Shown here: in pieces, positions 1-8,659 of the stretch
Layout: each line of letters opens with the position of its first letter
Position numbering within the stretch: position 1 is the first letter of the stretch
NCBI RefSeq assembly: GCF_900099975.1
Contig: NZ_FNEI01000005.1
Span: forward strand, 186,001-250,000
Direction: 5' to 3'
DNA: 64,000 nt
Origin: Arthrobacter cupressi
GTDB lineage: Bacteria > Actinomycetota > Actinomycetes > Actinomycetales > Micrococcaceae
The notes under the pieces: generated by a model
Told to the model about the DNA's origin: nothing
Seen by the model: only the letters and a program-made list of their open reading frames with translations
Databases searched by the model: none
Position numbers and translations under genes: made by a program

Positions 1-551
1 GGCCGATCCTCGACGACGTCGCGGACCTCCGGGCGTCCACCCCCACCGACGCGGCGAAGCGCATTGTGCCGGACGTTTCGGAGGAACTGGCCAAGGTGCG
101 CCTGGCGCGCGAGCACCTGAACCGCTGCATCGTCAGGCTGGTCGACCGCGAAAACGACCGGCTCCATGCCCTGCGCTCCCGGCCGGTCATGGCGTTTCCG
201 GAGATCATGGTGACGGCGCGGGAAGAGGACATCGCCAGGCTCCGGAAGCATGCGCACACCGCGGTGAGCTCCGCCGTCGTGCGCGCCCTGGACCAGGTCC
301 ACCACCTCAAGGCGCGGGTGCGGGCACTGTCCCCGCAGAAAACACTGGACCGCGGTTACGCCGTGGTCCAGGTGACAGGACCCGACGGCGCCGGCCACGA
401 CGTCGTGCGAAGTCCCGGCCAGGCACCGCACGGCACTGCCCTGACCGTCCGGGTGGCCGAAGGGCGCTTCGCAGCGGTCGCCGACGGCAGCAACCCGCCC
501 GCCCCGTCCGAAACAACAGAACTACCCGCAGCAGAGCGAGGATCCCGATGA
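1..551 (+). CDS. xseA: Exodeoxyribonuclease VII large subunit, 3' part
   Basis: The frame is open from the left edge (codons begin at base 3) and reads PILDDVADLRASTPTDAAKR, the XseA catalytic-domain segment that ends in the family's ASTPTDAA motif. After it comes the long helical arm and a C-terminal part with LDRGYAVV, typical of the XseA C-terminus. XseA is the catalytic subunit of the ssDNA exonuclease ExoVII and works with XseB, encoded immediately downstream with a 4-base ATGA overlap. Only about the last 183 residues are in the window, so the N-terminal OB-fold cannot be seen. The tail rich in P, A, E and T is probably disordered. Confidence 0.95.
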   Translation, partial: PILDDVADLRASTPTDAAKRIVPDVSEELAKVRLAREHLNRCIVRLVDRENDRLHALRSRPVMAFPEIMVTAREEDIARLRKHAHTAVSSAVVRALDQVHHLKARVRALSPQKTLDRGYAVVQVTGPDGAGHDVVRSPGQAPHGTALTVRVAEGRFAAVADGSNPPAPSETTELPAAERGSR

Positions 552-808
552 CAACAGAGAACCACTCCCCCGGCGCCGGCCAGGAACCGGGCTCGCCGGC
601 CCCGGACTCGCTGGGTTATGAGGAAGCCCGCGAGCAACTGGCCGCCATCGTTGCCCGGCTGGAAGCAGGCGGTGCGAGCCTGGAAGAGTCGCTGGCGCTC
701 TGGGAACGCGGCGAGGCGCTGGCAAAGCAATGCGAAGAATGGCTGGAGGGTGCGCGCCGGCGGCTCGCCAGTGCGAAGGAAACCGCCAACAGCGACGAGG
801 ACAGCTAG
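548..808 (+). CDS. xseB: Exodeoxyribonuclease VII small subunit
   Basis: This 86-residue protein matches XseB in length and sequence. A short disordered leader is followed by a two-helix core (GYEEAREQLAAIVARLEAGG, then LEESLALWERGEALAKQCEEWL) that wraps the helical arm of XseA. The ATG overlaps the xseA stop (ATGA), so translational coupling with xseA is likely. XseB has no catalytic residues of its own; it stabilises the XseA assembly. The gene converges on the PPK2 gene after a 10-bp gap, so the end of this transcription unit is tight and no obvious terminator hairpin is present. Confidence 0.95.
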   Translation: MTTENHSPGAGQEPGSPAPDSLGYEEAREQLAAIVARLEAGGASLEESLALWERGEALAKQCEEWLEGARRRLASAKETANSDEDS

Positions 809-818
809 GACCTGCCTG

Positions 819-1688
819 TCAGGAAGCGGCGACGCGTTCGCGCTCCGCGGCGACATCGAACTCGGCCTCGGGCCACTCGAGTGACAGCCCCTCGAGGGCG
901 GCGATGAGCAGCCCCTGCACAGCGATCCGGGCGTACCATTTCTTGTTCGCCGGGACCACATGCCAGGGGGCGACGGCGGTGGACGTCTTGTCAAAGACTT
1001 TCTGGAAGGCATCCATGTAGGCGTCCCAATGGGCGCGTTCCTGGACGTCGCCGGGGCTGTACTTCCAGTGCTTTGCGGGATCATCCAGGCGGGCGAGCAG
1101 GCGCTTCTTCTGTTCGTCCCGGCTGATGTGCAGCATGACCTTGACGATCGCCGTGCCTTGGGCGGCGAGCCGGGCTTCGAAGTCGTTGATGGCCCCGTAC
1201 CGGCGGGCAAGTTCGGCGTCGTCGGCCCAGCCGTGGACCCGGTGGATCAGCACGTCCTCGTAGTGCGAACGGTCGAAGACCCCCACCATCCCGGCGCCGG
1301 GGACCGCTTTTTCGATCCGCCACAGGAAGTCGTGCGACTTTTCCTCGTCCGTGGGAGCCTTGAAGGCCGTCAGCTGCACGCCTTGGGGATCCATGGCGCC
1401 CACCACGTGGCCCACGATGCCGCCCTTGCCCGCGGTGTCCATGGCCTGCAGGATCAGCAGGATGCGCTTGTTGCTGCCGAACTTGCCCTCCGCGAAGAGC
1501 TTTTCCTGCAGTTCCTTGAGGCGGCTGTCCTGGGCGGCCAGCAGCGACCCGCCGTCGGCCTTGGCGCCGGGGTAGCCGGGTGTGGATTCCGGGTCCACGG
1601 AGGACAGCCGGAACCCTGGCGTGATGGCCAGGGTTCCTGCAGGGTCCTGTTCGAATTCCACCGCACTGGATTTCTCGGCACCGGCCAC
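819..1688 (-). CDS. Polyphosphate kinase 2 family phosphotransferase
   Basis: A 289-residue PPK2-fold kinase that moves phosphate between inorganic polyphosphate and nucleotides in the cytoplasm. A Walker-A-like loop AMDTAGKGG lies at residues 82-90 and the Walker-B-like FDRSHYEDV at 138-146; an Arg/Lys-rich lid follows. It has a single PPK2 domain, as in class I and class III enzymes, so the preferred direction and nucleotide cannot be read from sequence. The start is GTG, with CAGGGAGAG about 6 nt upstream. It appears to be a single-gene unit, convergent with xseB and downstream of the aminotransferase gene on the same strand (49-bp gap). Confidence 0.9.
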   Translation of the reverse strand: MAGAEKSSAVEFEQDPAGTLAITPGFRLSSVDPESTPGYPGAKADGGSLLAAQDSRLKELQEKLFAEGKFGSNKRILLILQAMDTAGKGGIVGHVVGAMDPQGVQLTAFKAPTDEEKSHDFLWRIEKAVPGAGMVGVFDRSHYEDVLIHRVHGWADDAELARRYGAINDFEARLAAQGTAIVKVMLHISRDEQKKRLLARLDDPAKHWKYSPGDVQERAHWDAYMDAFQKVFDKTSTAVAPWHVVPANKKWYARIAVQGLLIAALEGLSLEWPEAEFDVAAERERVAAS

Positions 1689-1737
1689 GCGCTCTCCCTG
1701 GGTTCAGGCCGCCCCGACGGCGGCAGGTCCCCTCAGG

Positions 1738-2958
1738 CTAGTTGCCCGGGTAGCGCCCGAGGAAGTCCGCCATGCGACCGATCGCCTCTTCGATGTCTTT
1801 GACGTTGGGCAGCGTGACCATTCGGAAGTGGTCCGGGCGGACCCAGTTGAATGCCCGGCCGTGGGAGACCAGGATCTTCTGTTCCTTCAGCAGGTCCAGG
1901 ACAAACTTCTCGTCATCGCGGATGTGGTAGACCTCGGGATCCAGCCTGGGGAACAGGTACAACGCGCCCTTGGCCTGCTGCGTGCTGACGCCGGGGATGG
2001 CGTTGAGCAGTTCGTAGGCTTTGTTGCGCTGTTCGAGCAGCCGGCCGCCGGGCAGGATAAGGTCGTTGATGCTCTGGTAGCCACCGAGCGCCGTCTGGAT
2101 GGCATGCTGCGCGGGCACGTTGGCACACAGCCGCATGTTGGCGAGCAGGTTGATGCCTTCGAGGTAGTCGGCGGCTTCCTTCTTGGGTCCGGAGATGGCC
2201 ATCCAGCCTGCCCGGTAGCCGCACACCCGGTACGCCTTGGAGAGCCCGCTGAAGGTCAGGCACAGGACGTCGTCGCCGGTGAGACCGGCGAGGTTCACAT
2301 GGGCGGCGTCGTCGTAGAGGATCTTTTCGTAGATCTCGTCGGCGAAGAGCACCAGTCCGTGTTTCTCGGCCAGGGCCACGATCTTCCGGAGGGTTTCCTC
2401 CGGGTAGACGGCGCCCGTGGGGTTGTTCGGGTTGATGACCACGATGCCCTTGGTGCGCGGGGTGATCTTGGCTTCCAGGTCGTCCAGGTCCGGCTGCCAG
2501 CCGGAGTCCTCGTTGCACAGGTAGTGAACCGGGCGTCCGCCGGCCAGGGACACGGACGCGGTCCACAGCGGGTAGTCGGGCGACGGGATGAGGACCTCGT
2601 CGCCGTCTTCGAGCAGCGCCATGAGGGACATGGTGATGAGTTCGCTGACGCCGTTGCCGAGGTAGATGTCGTCGACGTGGATGTTCTGGATGCCGCGGGT
2701 CTGGTAGTACTGCGAGACGGCGGTGCGGGCGGAGAAGATGCCGCGGGAATCGCTGTAGCCCTGGGCGTTCGGCAGGTGGCGGATCATGTCCACCAGGATC
2801 GCGTCCGGCGCTTCAAAGCCAAACGGTGCCGGGTTTCCGATGTTCAGTTTGAGGATGCGGTGCCCCTCTGCCTCCATCTGCTGGGCGGCCTGAAGAATCG
2901 GTCCACGGATGTCGTAAAGGACATTATGAAGCTTGGTGGACTGCTTGAATTCTGCCAT
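1738..2958 (-). CDS. alaA: PLP-dependent aminotransferase, AlaA type
   Basis: A 406-residue fold-type I aminotransferase, collinear in length with E. coli glutamate-pyruvate aminotransferase AlaA (about 405). Visible landmarks are the N-terminal RGPILQAAQ and LNIGNPAPFGFEAP, the substrate/cofactor motif NPNNPTG at 176-182, ADEIY at 206-210, and the PLP Schiff-base lysine in FSGLSKAYR (Lys241). The expected reaction is alanine + 2-oxoglutarate <-> pyruvate + glutamate; assignment to alanine rather than another amino acid rests on overall similarity. The start ATG is followed by AEFKQSTKL, the usual beginning in actinobacterial members. It lies 120 bp upstream of nothing in common function; no operon partner is evident. 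Confidence 0.88.
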   Translation of the reverse strand: MAEFKQSTKLHNVLYDIRGPILQAAQQMEAEGHRILKLNIGNPAPFGFEAPDAILVDMIRHLPNAQGYSDSRGIFSARTAVSQYYQTRGIQNIHVDDIYLGNGVSELITMSLMALLEDGDEVLIPSPDYPLWTASVSLAGGRPVHYLCNEDSGWQPDLDDLEAKITPRTKGIVVINPNNPTGAVYPEETLRKIVALAEKHGLVLFADEIYEKILYDDAAHVNLAGLTGDDVLCLTFSGLSKAYRVCGYRAGWMAISGPKKEAADYLEGINLLANMRLCANVPAQHAIQTALGGYQSINDLILPGGRLLEQRNKAYELLNAIPGVSTQQAKGALYLFPRLDPEVYHIRDDEKFVLDLLKEQKILVSHGRAFNWVRPDHFRMVTLPNVKDIEEAIGRMADFLGRYPGN

Positions 2959-3016
2959 CCATCAAATATGCCACACCGGTGATGGACTTCCCGTGAGAGC
3001 TGCCTCACACAAGCAC

Positions 3017-3070
3017 GACGGCGGCGTGAAGCTCCCGGGGAGGCTCCCCGCGGTGCCGCCCGCCGCCGTC
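3017..3070 (-). terminator. Compound hairpin after the osmolyte ABC operon
   Basis: Ten-base perfect arms GACGGCGGCG (3017-3026) and CGCCGCCGTC (3061-3070) enclose a second hairpin, GGGGAG/CTCCCC. It lies just past the stop codon of the substrate-binding protein gene. There is no clear T-run on either strand, so intrinsic termination is plausible but not certain. Confidence 0.45.
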
Positions 3071-3078
3071 GACCGTTG

Positions 3079-4044
3079 CTATTTAACGAGCCCTTTGTCT
3101 TTCAGCCAGGCCGCCGCGGCGTCCTTGGGGTTCTGCTTCTGGTCGCCGCTGACCGCCCGGTTCAGGTTGATCAGGTCCTCGGTGCTGAGGGCCCTGGACA
3201 CGGCGTTGAGGGCGTCCCTGGCCTTGTCCGTCATCTTTGCCTTGTTGTAGAGGGGCAGCACCTGCTGGGCCTTGAAGTTGTTCTTCGGGTCCTCCAACAC
3301 CACGAGGTCGTTGTCCTGGATGGACGGGGTGGTGGTGTAGATGTCCGCCACCTGGACCTCGTCGCTGAGCAGCGCCCGCAGGGTCAGGTTGCCGCCGCCG
3401 TCGTTGAAGGGCTTCAGTCCCTTCAGCACGCAGTTGTAGTTGCTCTTCAGGCCGGGGAAGCCGTAGGCGCGCGTTTCGAAGGTTGCCGGTGCGCCCATGG
3501 TGAGGTCCTTGCAGACCTTGGCCAGGTCAGTGATGGACTTCAGTTGGTACTTCTCGGCGGTGGCCTTGGTGACCACCATGGCGTCCTTGTTCTCGGCCTT
3601 CGCCGCGTCCAGTACGCCCAGGCCTTCGGGCAGCTTGCCCGGCAGTGCCTTGTAGACATCGTCTGCGGAGACCTCAGGCGCGTTGGCGTCCAGGTAGGAC
3701 AGCAGGTTGCCGGAATAGTCCGGGGCGAGGTCGATCGATCCGTCCTGTACGGCCTTGAAGTAGATTTCCCGGGACCCGATGTTCAGCTTGGTGCTGGCTG
3801 TGACGCCGGCGGCGTTGAGGGCGCCGGCATAGATTTCGGCGATGATCTGGCTTTCAGGGAAGTCCGCCGATCCCACTACAAGTGCCCCGCCGCCGGACGC
3901 CGGTGCACTGGAGCTCGGGGTGGCCAGCGGAGTGCCGCCGCACGCACTCAGTGCAAAGGCCAGGCCGACGCCGGCAGCCAGGCCGCCGAGCATGCGGCGG
4001 GTGAGCGTGCGGTGCTTTGATGCGTGGATGCTGCTGTTCTTCAT
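3079..4044 (-). CDS. Osmolyte ABC transporter substrate-binding lipoprotein (OpuAC/OsmX type)
   Basis: A 321-residue extracellular binding lipoprotein. Its signal peptide ends in the lipobox LSAC, giving a lipidated Cys at about residue 35, followed by a Ser/Ala/Pro linker. The mature part (VVGSADFPESQIIAEIYAGAL, SREIYFKAVQDGSIDLAPDYSG) matches the glycine betaine/choline-binding family. It is the last gene of the ATPase-permease-permease-binding-protein operon, and its ATG overlaps the upstream permease stop (ATGA). Likely ligands are glycine betaine, choline or carnitine; this is inference from family and neighbours, and the ligand-cage aromatics were not resolved by eye. Its role would be uptake under osmotic stress. 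Confidence 0.9.
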   Translation of the reverse strand: MKNSSIHASKHRTLTRRMLGGLAAGVGLAFALSACGGTPLATPSSSAPASGGGALVVGSADFPESQIIAEIYAGALNAAGVTASTKLNIGSREIYFKAVQDGSIDLAPDYSGNLLSYLDANAPEVSADDVYKALPGKLPEGLGVLDAAKAENKDAMVVTKATAEKYQLKSITDLAKVCKDLTMGAPATFETRAYGFPGLKSNYNCVLKGLKPFNDGGGNLTLRALLSDEVQVADIYTTTPSIQDNDLVVLEDPKNNFKAQQVLPLYNKAKMTDKARDALNAVSRALSTEDLINLNRAVSGDQKQNPKDAAAAWLKDKGLVK

Positions 4045-4784
4045 GCGGTTCCTCCTTGAAGGTCAGCGTCGGCCGGTGCCGCCGCTGCGAGGTCTCCGGC
4101 GGACTTGCGGCCGCCGCGGGAATCGGTGGACAGCCCCGGGGAGAGGATCATCCTCTGCACGGCGGCCAGAATGAGGTCGACGGCGATGGCCAGCGCCGCG
4201 ATAAGCAGGGATCCGCCGAGCATCCGCGGGAAGTCCTGGAGGACCAGGCCATCAAAAAGGTAACGCCCCAGTCCGCCCAGCGGAAGGTAGGCGACCACCG
4301 ATACCGTGGCGATGACCTGCAGCACCGCGGTCCGGATCCCGCCGGCCAATACCGGAAGGCCGTTGGGAATCTCCACCCGGAAGAGGATCTGCAGTTCAGT
4401 CATCCCCACGGCGCGTGCACCGTCCACTACTGTGCGGTCCACGCTGGCGACGCCGGCGTAGCTTCCGGCCAGCAGCGGCGGGACGGTCAGGATCACCAGC
4501 GCCCACACCGGTGGCATGAGCCCGCTGCCGGCCAGGAGGGCGAAGAGGACCAGCAGGCCGAGGGTGGGCAGCGCACGCAGGGCGCCGGCGGCGGCGACGG
4601 CGGCAACCCGGCCCCTGCCGGTGTGGCCGATCAGCATCCCGAGGGGCAGGGCAACAGCAGCCGCGATGAGCAGCACCAGTGCCGAGTACTGGAGGTGTTC
4701 GAAGAGCCTCGTCGGGATGCCCCCGCTGCCGCTCCAGTTGGCAGGGGAGGTCAGCCAGATGAAGGTGTCGGCGAAAACGTCCAT
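4041..4784 (-). CDS. Osmolyte ABC transporter permease, second copy
   Basis: A 247-residue integral membrane protein with about six hydrophobic segments. The cytoplasmic EAA-type coupling loop is seen around residues 120-140 (VVDGARAVGMTELQILFRVEIPNGLPVL). It belongs to the OpuCB/OpuCD (OsmW/OsmY) permease family. The C-terminal 40 residues are polar and carry Ala-rich sequence not needed by the fold. It would pair with the 233-residue permease encoded just upstream to make a heterodimeric channel. Start and stop overlap with both neighbours (TGATG upstream, ATGA downstream), which supports a single coupled operon. Confidence 0.9.
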   Translation of the reverse strand: MDVFADTFIWLTSPANWSGSGGIPTRLFEHLQYSALVLLIAAAVALPLGMLIGHTGRGRVAAVAAAGALRALPTLGLLVLFALLAGSGLMPPVWALVILTVPPLLAGSYAGVASVDRTVVDGARAVGMTELQILFRVEIPNGLPVLAGGIRTAVLQVIATVSVVAYLPLGGLGRYLFDGLVLQDFPRMLGGSLLIAALAIAVDLILAAVQRMILSPGLSTDSRGGRKSAGDLAAAAPADADLQGGTA

Positions 4785-5485
4785 CAGCCGGCCCCCTCAT
4801 GGATCCGGATTGTGGACATCGCCGTGGCACCGGTTCCCGCCGCCGGTTTCGCGGCGGCCCGGGTCCACGGGGTGAGGACCCGCTCCAGCAGTACCAGCAG
4901 TGCGTCCATGAGCAGGGCGAGCACCAGGATGCCGATGATGCCCACCACCACCTCGGTGACGAAGGAGCGCTGCAGGCCGTCGGTGAAGAGCATGCCGAGG
5001 TTCCCCACACCCAGCAGTGCGGCCACGCTGACGAGGGAGATGTTGCTGACCGACACCACCCGCAGGCCCGCGAAGAGCACCGGCAGGGAGAGCGGAATGT
5101 CGATCCGCAGGAACCGTGCGTACGGTGTGAAGCCCATGGCCGTTGCCGCGAGCCGGAACTCTTCGTCCACGGAATCGAAGGCGTCCATTGCCGCGCGGAC
5201 CAGCAGCGCCACCGCGTAGATGGTCAGCGCAACCACCACATTCAGCGGGTCCAGGATCCGGGTGCCGAGCACGGGCGGCAGGATGATGAACAGGGCCAGG
5301 GATGGAATGGTGTACAGCAGCGAACTGGCAGTGGTCACGGCCGTCCTGAGCGCACGCCTGCCCCGGACAAGCTCGGCCAGCGGCACGGAAATTAGCAGGC
5401 CCAGCACCATCGGCACCACCGCGAGCACAAAATGCTGCCCCGCAAGCCCGAACACCATGGCGCTGTTGGCGAGGAACCATTCCAT
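4784..5485 (-). CDS. Osmolyte ABC transporter permease, first copy
   Basis: A 233-residue permease of the same family as its downstream neighbour. About six membrane segments and the coupling loop EEFRLAATAMGFTPYARFLRIDIPLSLPVL (positions roughly 125-155) are visible, the loop expected to dock on the ATPase. It is sandwiched by one-base TGATG overlaps with the ATPase gene upstream and the second permease gene downstream. With two non-identical permeases, an ATPase carrying a CBS-like tail and one binding protein, the layout is that of OpuC or OsmU-type importers. Confidence 0.9.
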   Translation of the reverse strand: MEWFLANSAMVFGLAGQHFVLAVVPMVLGLLISVPLAELVRGRRALRTAVTTASSLLYTIPSLALFIILPPVLGTRILDPLNVVVALTIYAVALLVRAAMDAFDSVDEEFRLAATAMGFTPYARFLRIDIPLSLPVLFAGLRVVSVSNISLVSVAALLGVGNLGMLFTDGLQRSFVTEVVVGIIGILVLALLMDALLVLLERVLTPWTRAAAKPAAGTGATAMSTIRIHEGAG

Positions 5486-6570
5486 CAGGCCGGCTCCTCC
5501 CGCTGCCGCCGGCTCGCCTCGATCAGCGCGAGGATTTCCTCCCCTTTAAGGACGCCGGCGAGACGTCCGTCGCCGTCTACCGCCACGCCGAGGCCCGACG
5601 GCGAGGACAGCGCCGCGTCGAGGGCACGGCGCAGGCTGTCCCCCGGCCGGAACAGCGAACCTCCCGGAACCAGCCCGCCGCCGTCGCGCGGTGAAGCCCA
5701 GCCCAGCGGCCGGGAGTCGTCGTCGAGTACCAAGGCCCATTCGCTGTTTCCGCCGACCGCTTCGGCAGCATCGACGGTCTTGACCGGGTGCAGGCGGACG
5801 GACTCGGCGGGGTTGAAGGACAGCCGCCGGAATCCGCGGTCCCGGCCGACGAAGGACGCCACGAAGTCATTGGCCGGGGCGCGCAGGATCTCCTCCGGCG
5901 TGGCGTACTGGGCTAGCCTGCCGCCGACGGCGAAGACCGCCACCTTGTCCCCCAGCACCGTGGCCTCGTCGATGTCGTGGGTGACGAACACGATGGTCTT
6001 GGCCAGTTCCCTCTGCAGCCGCAGGAGTTCCTGCTGCAGTTCCTCACGGACCACCGGATCGACGGCGCTGAACGGCTCGTCCATCAGCAGCACCGGAGGA
6101 TCGGCCGCGAGGGCCCGGGCAACCCCGACCCGCTGCTGCTGCCCTCCGGACAGCTGCGAGGGGTACCGCCGGCCGAGCCCGGAGGCCAGCCCGACGACGT
6201 CGAGCAGTTCGGCCGCGCGCTGCCGGGCCTTTGCTTTGGGGACGCCGTTTAGTCGCGGCACCGTGGCGATGTTGTCCAGCACCGTGCGGTGCGGCATGAG
6301 GCCGGCGGACTGCATGACGTAGCCCATGGACCGCCGGAGCTGGGCTGCCGGTTCCGCCGAGATGTCCCGGCCCGCCACCGTAATGGTCCCTGAAGTCGGC
6401 TCCACCATCCTGTTGATCATGCGCAAGGACGTGGTCTTTCCGCAGCCCGAAGGTCCCACGAACACCGTGATGGCGCCCTGATCGATGGACATGCTCAAAT
6501 TGTCCACTGCAGGCTGGCCGCCCTGATACTGCTTGGTGACGCTCTGGAACTCAATCATGGCTTCAGCCAT
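5485..6570 (-). CDS. Osmolyte ABC transporter ATPase with C-terminal CBS region
   Basis: A 361-residue ABC ATPase of the OpuCA/ProV family. Walker A GPSGCGKT is at 39-46, signature LSGGQQQR at 140-147, Walker B VLLMDEPFSAVD near 160-171, and the switch histidine is in FVTHDIDEAT. After about residue 240 comes a CBS-type regulatory region (SLRRALDAALSSPSGLGVAVDGDGRL with LKGEEILALI), which in OpuA-type transporters senses ionic strength. It is the first gene of the operon. GAGGTAAGC precedes the ATG; a second in-frame ATG at codon 5 is also possible. The promoter must lie in 6571-6693, where I could not settle on one. Confidence 0.9.
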   Translation of the reverse strand: MAEAMIEFQSVTKQYQGGQPAVDNLSMSIDQGAITVFVGPSGCGKTTSLRMINRMVEPTSGTITVAGRDISAEPAAQLRRSMGYVMQSAGLMPHRTVLDNIATVPRLNGVPKAKARQRAAELLDVVGLASGLGRRYPSQLSGGQQQRVGVARALAADPPVLLMDEPFSAVDPVVREELQQELLRLQRELAKTIVFVTHDIDEATVLGDKVAVFAVGGRLAQYATPEEILRAPANDFVASFVGRDRGFRRLSFNPAESVRLHPVKTVDAAEAVGGNSEWALVLDDDSRPLGWASPRDGGGLVPGGSLFRPGDSLRRALDAALSSPSGLGVAVDGDGRLAGVLKGEEILALIEASRRQREEPA

Positions 6571-6693
6571 TTCCGGGCTTACCTCGCTGTCGGCGCAATC
6601 GGTGGAGCGGTCGGGCGGAGCATTGAAATCAGCCTAGTCAGCGGCACCGACAAAGTCAGCCGCGGCGCGGGGTCCGTAAGGGATCGGCAAGAT

Positions 6694-7873
6694 TCAGCCG
6701 GACTTCCTGCCCCGTCCCTTGCCCCGCACTTCACCTCCTTCGTGACGGTACCGTTCGGCCGCGCGCTGGCTCAGCCCGGCCCGCGCGATGCTTTGGTGCC
6801 ACTCCCGCTGGTAGGCCCGCCGCGCGGCCGCATCATGTTTCCGGGCGAGGACGGCGAGCTCGTTTTGCAGCTTGCGGTAGCTTTCCCAGTGCCGCAATTC
6901 CACCCGGCCGTCCGCGAGCGCGGCCTGCACGGCACAGCCGGGCTCGCGGTCGTGGGCGCAGTCCGCGAAGCGGCACTGGGCGAAGAGCTCCTCCAGGTCC
7001 GCGAACATGTCCTGCAGCCCGTTTTCCGCGTCGAACAGGCCAAAGCCGCGCACCCCGGGAGTGTCCATCAGGACCGCCCCGCCGGGCAGTGGCACCAGTT
7101 CCCGGGAGGTGGTGGTGTGCCGGCCCTTTCCGTCGCCGGCGCGGACAGGTCCCGTTTCCTGGACGTCACGGCCTGCCAGCGCGTTGATGAGGCTGGACTT
7201 CCCGGCACCGGAGGGGCCCAGCAGCACCACGGTGCCGCCCGCCGGAACGTGCTGCATCAGCGCGTCGAGTCCGTCGCCGTATTCGGCGGACGTGGTGACC
7301 ACCTCCACCGCCCGCCGCGTGAAGCATGACTTGCCCGACGACGTCGTCCGCCAGATCGGCGAGGTCCGCTTTCGTGATGATCACCAGCGGCGTGGCACCC
7401 GAGTCCCAAGCCGCGACGAGCGTGCGTTCGAGGCGGTTGGGGCTGAGTGGACGGTCGACCGGGACCACGACGCCGACCACGTCGATGTTGGCTCCGAGGA
7501 CCTGTTCTTCGGTGGAGGACGCCAGTGCCCGTTTGCGGCCCAGCGAGGTGCGCCGGGGCAGGATCCCGACGACGGCGGGTTCCCCGGCGCGGTTGCGGCC
7601 GAGCCAGACCCAGTCGCCGGTGACCGGCGCGGGGCCATGGCTCGGGTAGGGCAGGTGTTGCAGCCCGGCCGGACCGGCAACCAGGACCCGGTTCCGGTCG
7701 AGCCGGACCACCCGGCCGGGATGTTCGTCGTCCCCGACTTCGTCATGGCCCGACGGCGGGTGGTTGCGGAAGTACTCCGCGGTTTCGGGAGTGAAACCGT
7801 AGTGGTGCGGTCCCTCAAGGACGGTGGTGTCAGGTGTTGCTGGACCCTCTGCGGGTCCGGAAATGAATGTCAA
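6694..7873 (-). pseudogene. rsgA: Ribosome small-subunit GTPase RsgA, broken by a one-base frameshift
   Basis: Two frames together make a full-length RsgA. The 5' part (7873 down to about 7314, TTG start behind AGAGGCTGAA) holds the OB domain and the G4 motif ITKADL. The 3' part (about 7308 to 6694) holds G1 GPSGAGKSS, the G3 region DTPGVRGFGL and the zinc knuckle CRFADCAH-DREPGC. They are joined where the + strand reads CCACCGCCCGCC at 7305-7316. Removing one C/G there restores HAAGVEVVTTSAEYGDG, the normal junction. As given, the 5' frame runs on to 7166 in unrelated sequence. RsgA is a circularly permuted GTPase acting late in 30S maturation and is dispensable in many bacteria. The break may be a true mutation or a base-calling error; both halves are otherwise undamaged, which favours recent or artefactual origin. 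Confidence 0.88.
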
Positions 7874-7926
7874 GGTTCAGCCTCTTGTGAGGCCCGGTCG
7901 CCGTTCGCGGAATCGCAGGAAAGGTC

Positions 7927-8001
7927 TCAGCGTGCGGCAGGCGCCGGGGCAGGAATGATGATGTGCTGGGCGCGCGGTGCGCGCGGGAATTCGGCAATCA
8001 T
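7927..8001 (-). CDS. Candidate 24-residue peptide upstream of rsgA
   Basis: An ATG frame at 8001 encodes 24 residues: MIAEFPRAPRAQ, then HIIIPAPAPAAR and TGA. A very strong Shine-Dalgarno, GGAGGTGG, sits 4 nt before the ATG, better than that of most genes here. It ends 53 nt before the rsgA TTG. The peptide has three consecutive Ile codons (ATC ATC ATT) and a Pro/Ala tail, so it could be a leader peptide or a small protein. I do not recognise a family. Support is the ribosome-binding site and the otherwise unexplained 256-bp gap; length alone cannot establish coding. Confidence 0.4.
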   Translation of the reverse strand: MIAEFPRAPRAQHIIIPAPAPAAR

Positions 8002-8129
8002 GGTTCCACCTCCTCGGCATGCGGCCGGCAGACTGTGTCTGTTCGTCAGGTGACTGTTCGTCAGAGGCCGGCGGTGTGTTCAGCGTAGCGAGCGGGACGC
8101 GGCTTGGCCAGACCTCGCTCGGCGGGTTT

Positions 8130-8582
8130 TCAGCCGAGCTGGCCGTTGAGCGGGCGTTCCCGGTGCAGGCGCAAGCCGACGTCCACCAGGGAGACCCTGT
8201 CCAGGCCGGGAACGACGTCAAGCGGAATCCAGGCGGCGTGGGTGGTGCTGCCGTCCACTTCGTGGGTGAGTTCCCCGCCCGTGATCCGCGCTTCGAAAAT
8301 CATCCTCAATGCCTGGAACGGGCGGTCCTTCCCGTCGAAGCGGGGCTCATCCGGCCAGTACCCCACGTCCGTTCCGAGCATCACCCCGATCTCGGCGTCG
8401 TAGCCCGTCTCTTCCAGGATTTCCCGCCTGCACCCGTCCACCGGATGCTCGGCGAGATCGAGCCCGCCGCCGGGCAGCGTCCAGCCTTCCTTGCCGTTCT
8501 CCTTCCAGTACGCCAGGAGGACGGCACCGTCCCGGACGATGACTCCGTAGGCGGCTGGACGGGTGTCGAATCGCATACTCAC
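8130..8582 (-). CDS. Nudix hydrolase
   Basis: A cytoplasmic Nudix-fold pyrophosphohydrolase of about 150 residues. The Nudix box is intact: G-GLDLA-E, seven residues, then REILEETGY, with the metal-binding glutamates present. The substrate is not predictable; the family cleaves nucleoside diphosphates linked to other moieties. The start chosen is GTG at 8582 (GTG-AGT-ATG), because a -10 box TAAGCT (8590-8595) ends exactly 7 nt before it, the leaderless layout used by many genes in this window. The ATG two codons later, at 8576, is the alternative. It is transcribed toward the candidate peptide and rsgA. Confidence 0.85.
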   Translation of the reverse strand: MSMRFDTRPAAYGVIVRDGAVLLAYWKENGKEGWTLPGGGLDLAEHPVDGCRREILEETGYDAEIGVMLGTDVGYWPDEPRFDGKDRPFQALRMIFEARITGGELTHEVDGSTTHAAWIPLDVVPGLDRVSLVDVGLRLHRERPLNGQLG

Positions 8583-8659
8583 GAGGGACAGCTTAGGCCC
8601 GGAAGGCAGGGCACCGCACGGTTGCCCGGGCGGCGCACCACGGCAGTCGGTGCGTTTTG

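Noticed and set aside
3076..4020. A 314-codon + strand frame opposite the osmolyte-binding protein
   Set aside because: Valine/Gly-rich antisense shadow of a well-supported lipoprotein gene.
7877..8221. 114-codon frame upstream of rsgA
   Set aside because: Its second half is low-complexity and its first half overlaps the Nudix gene in another frame.
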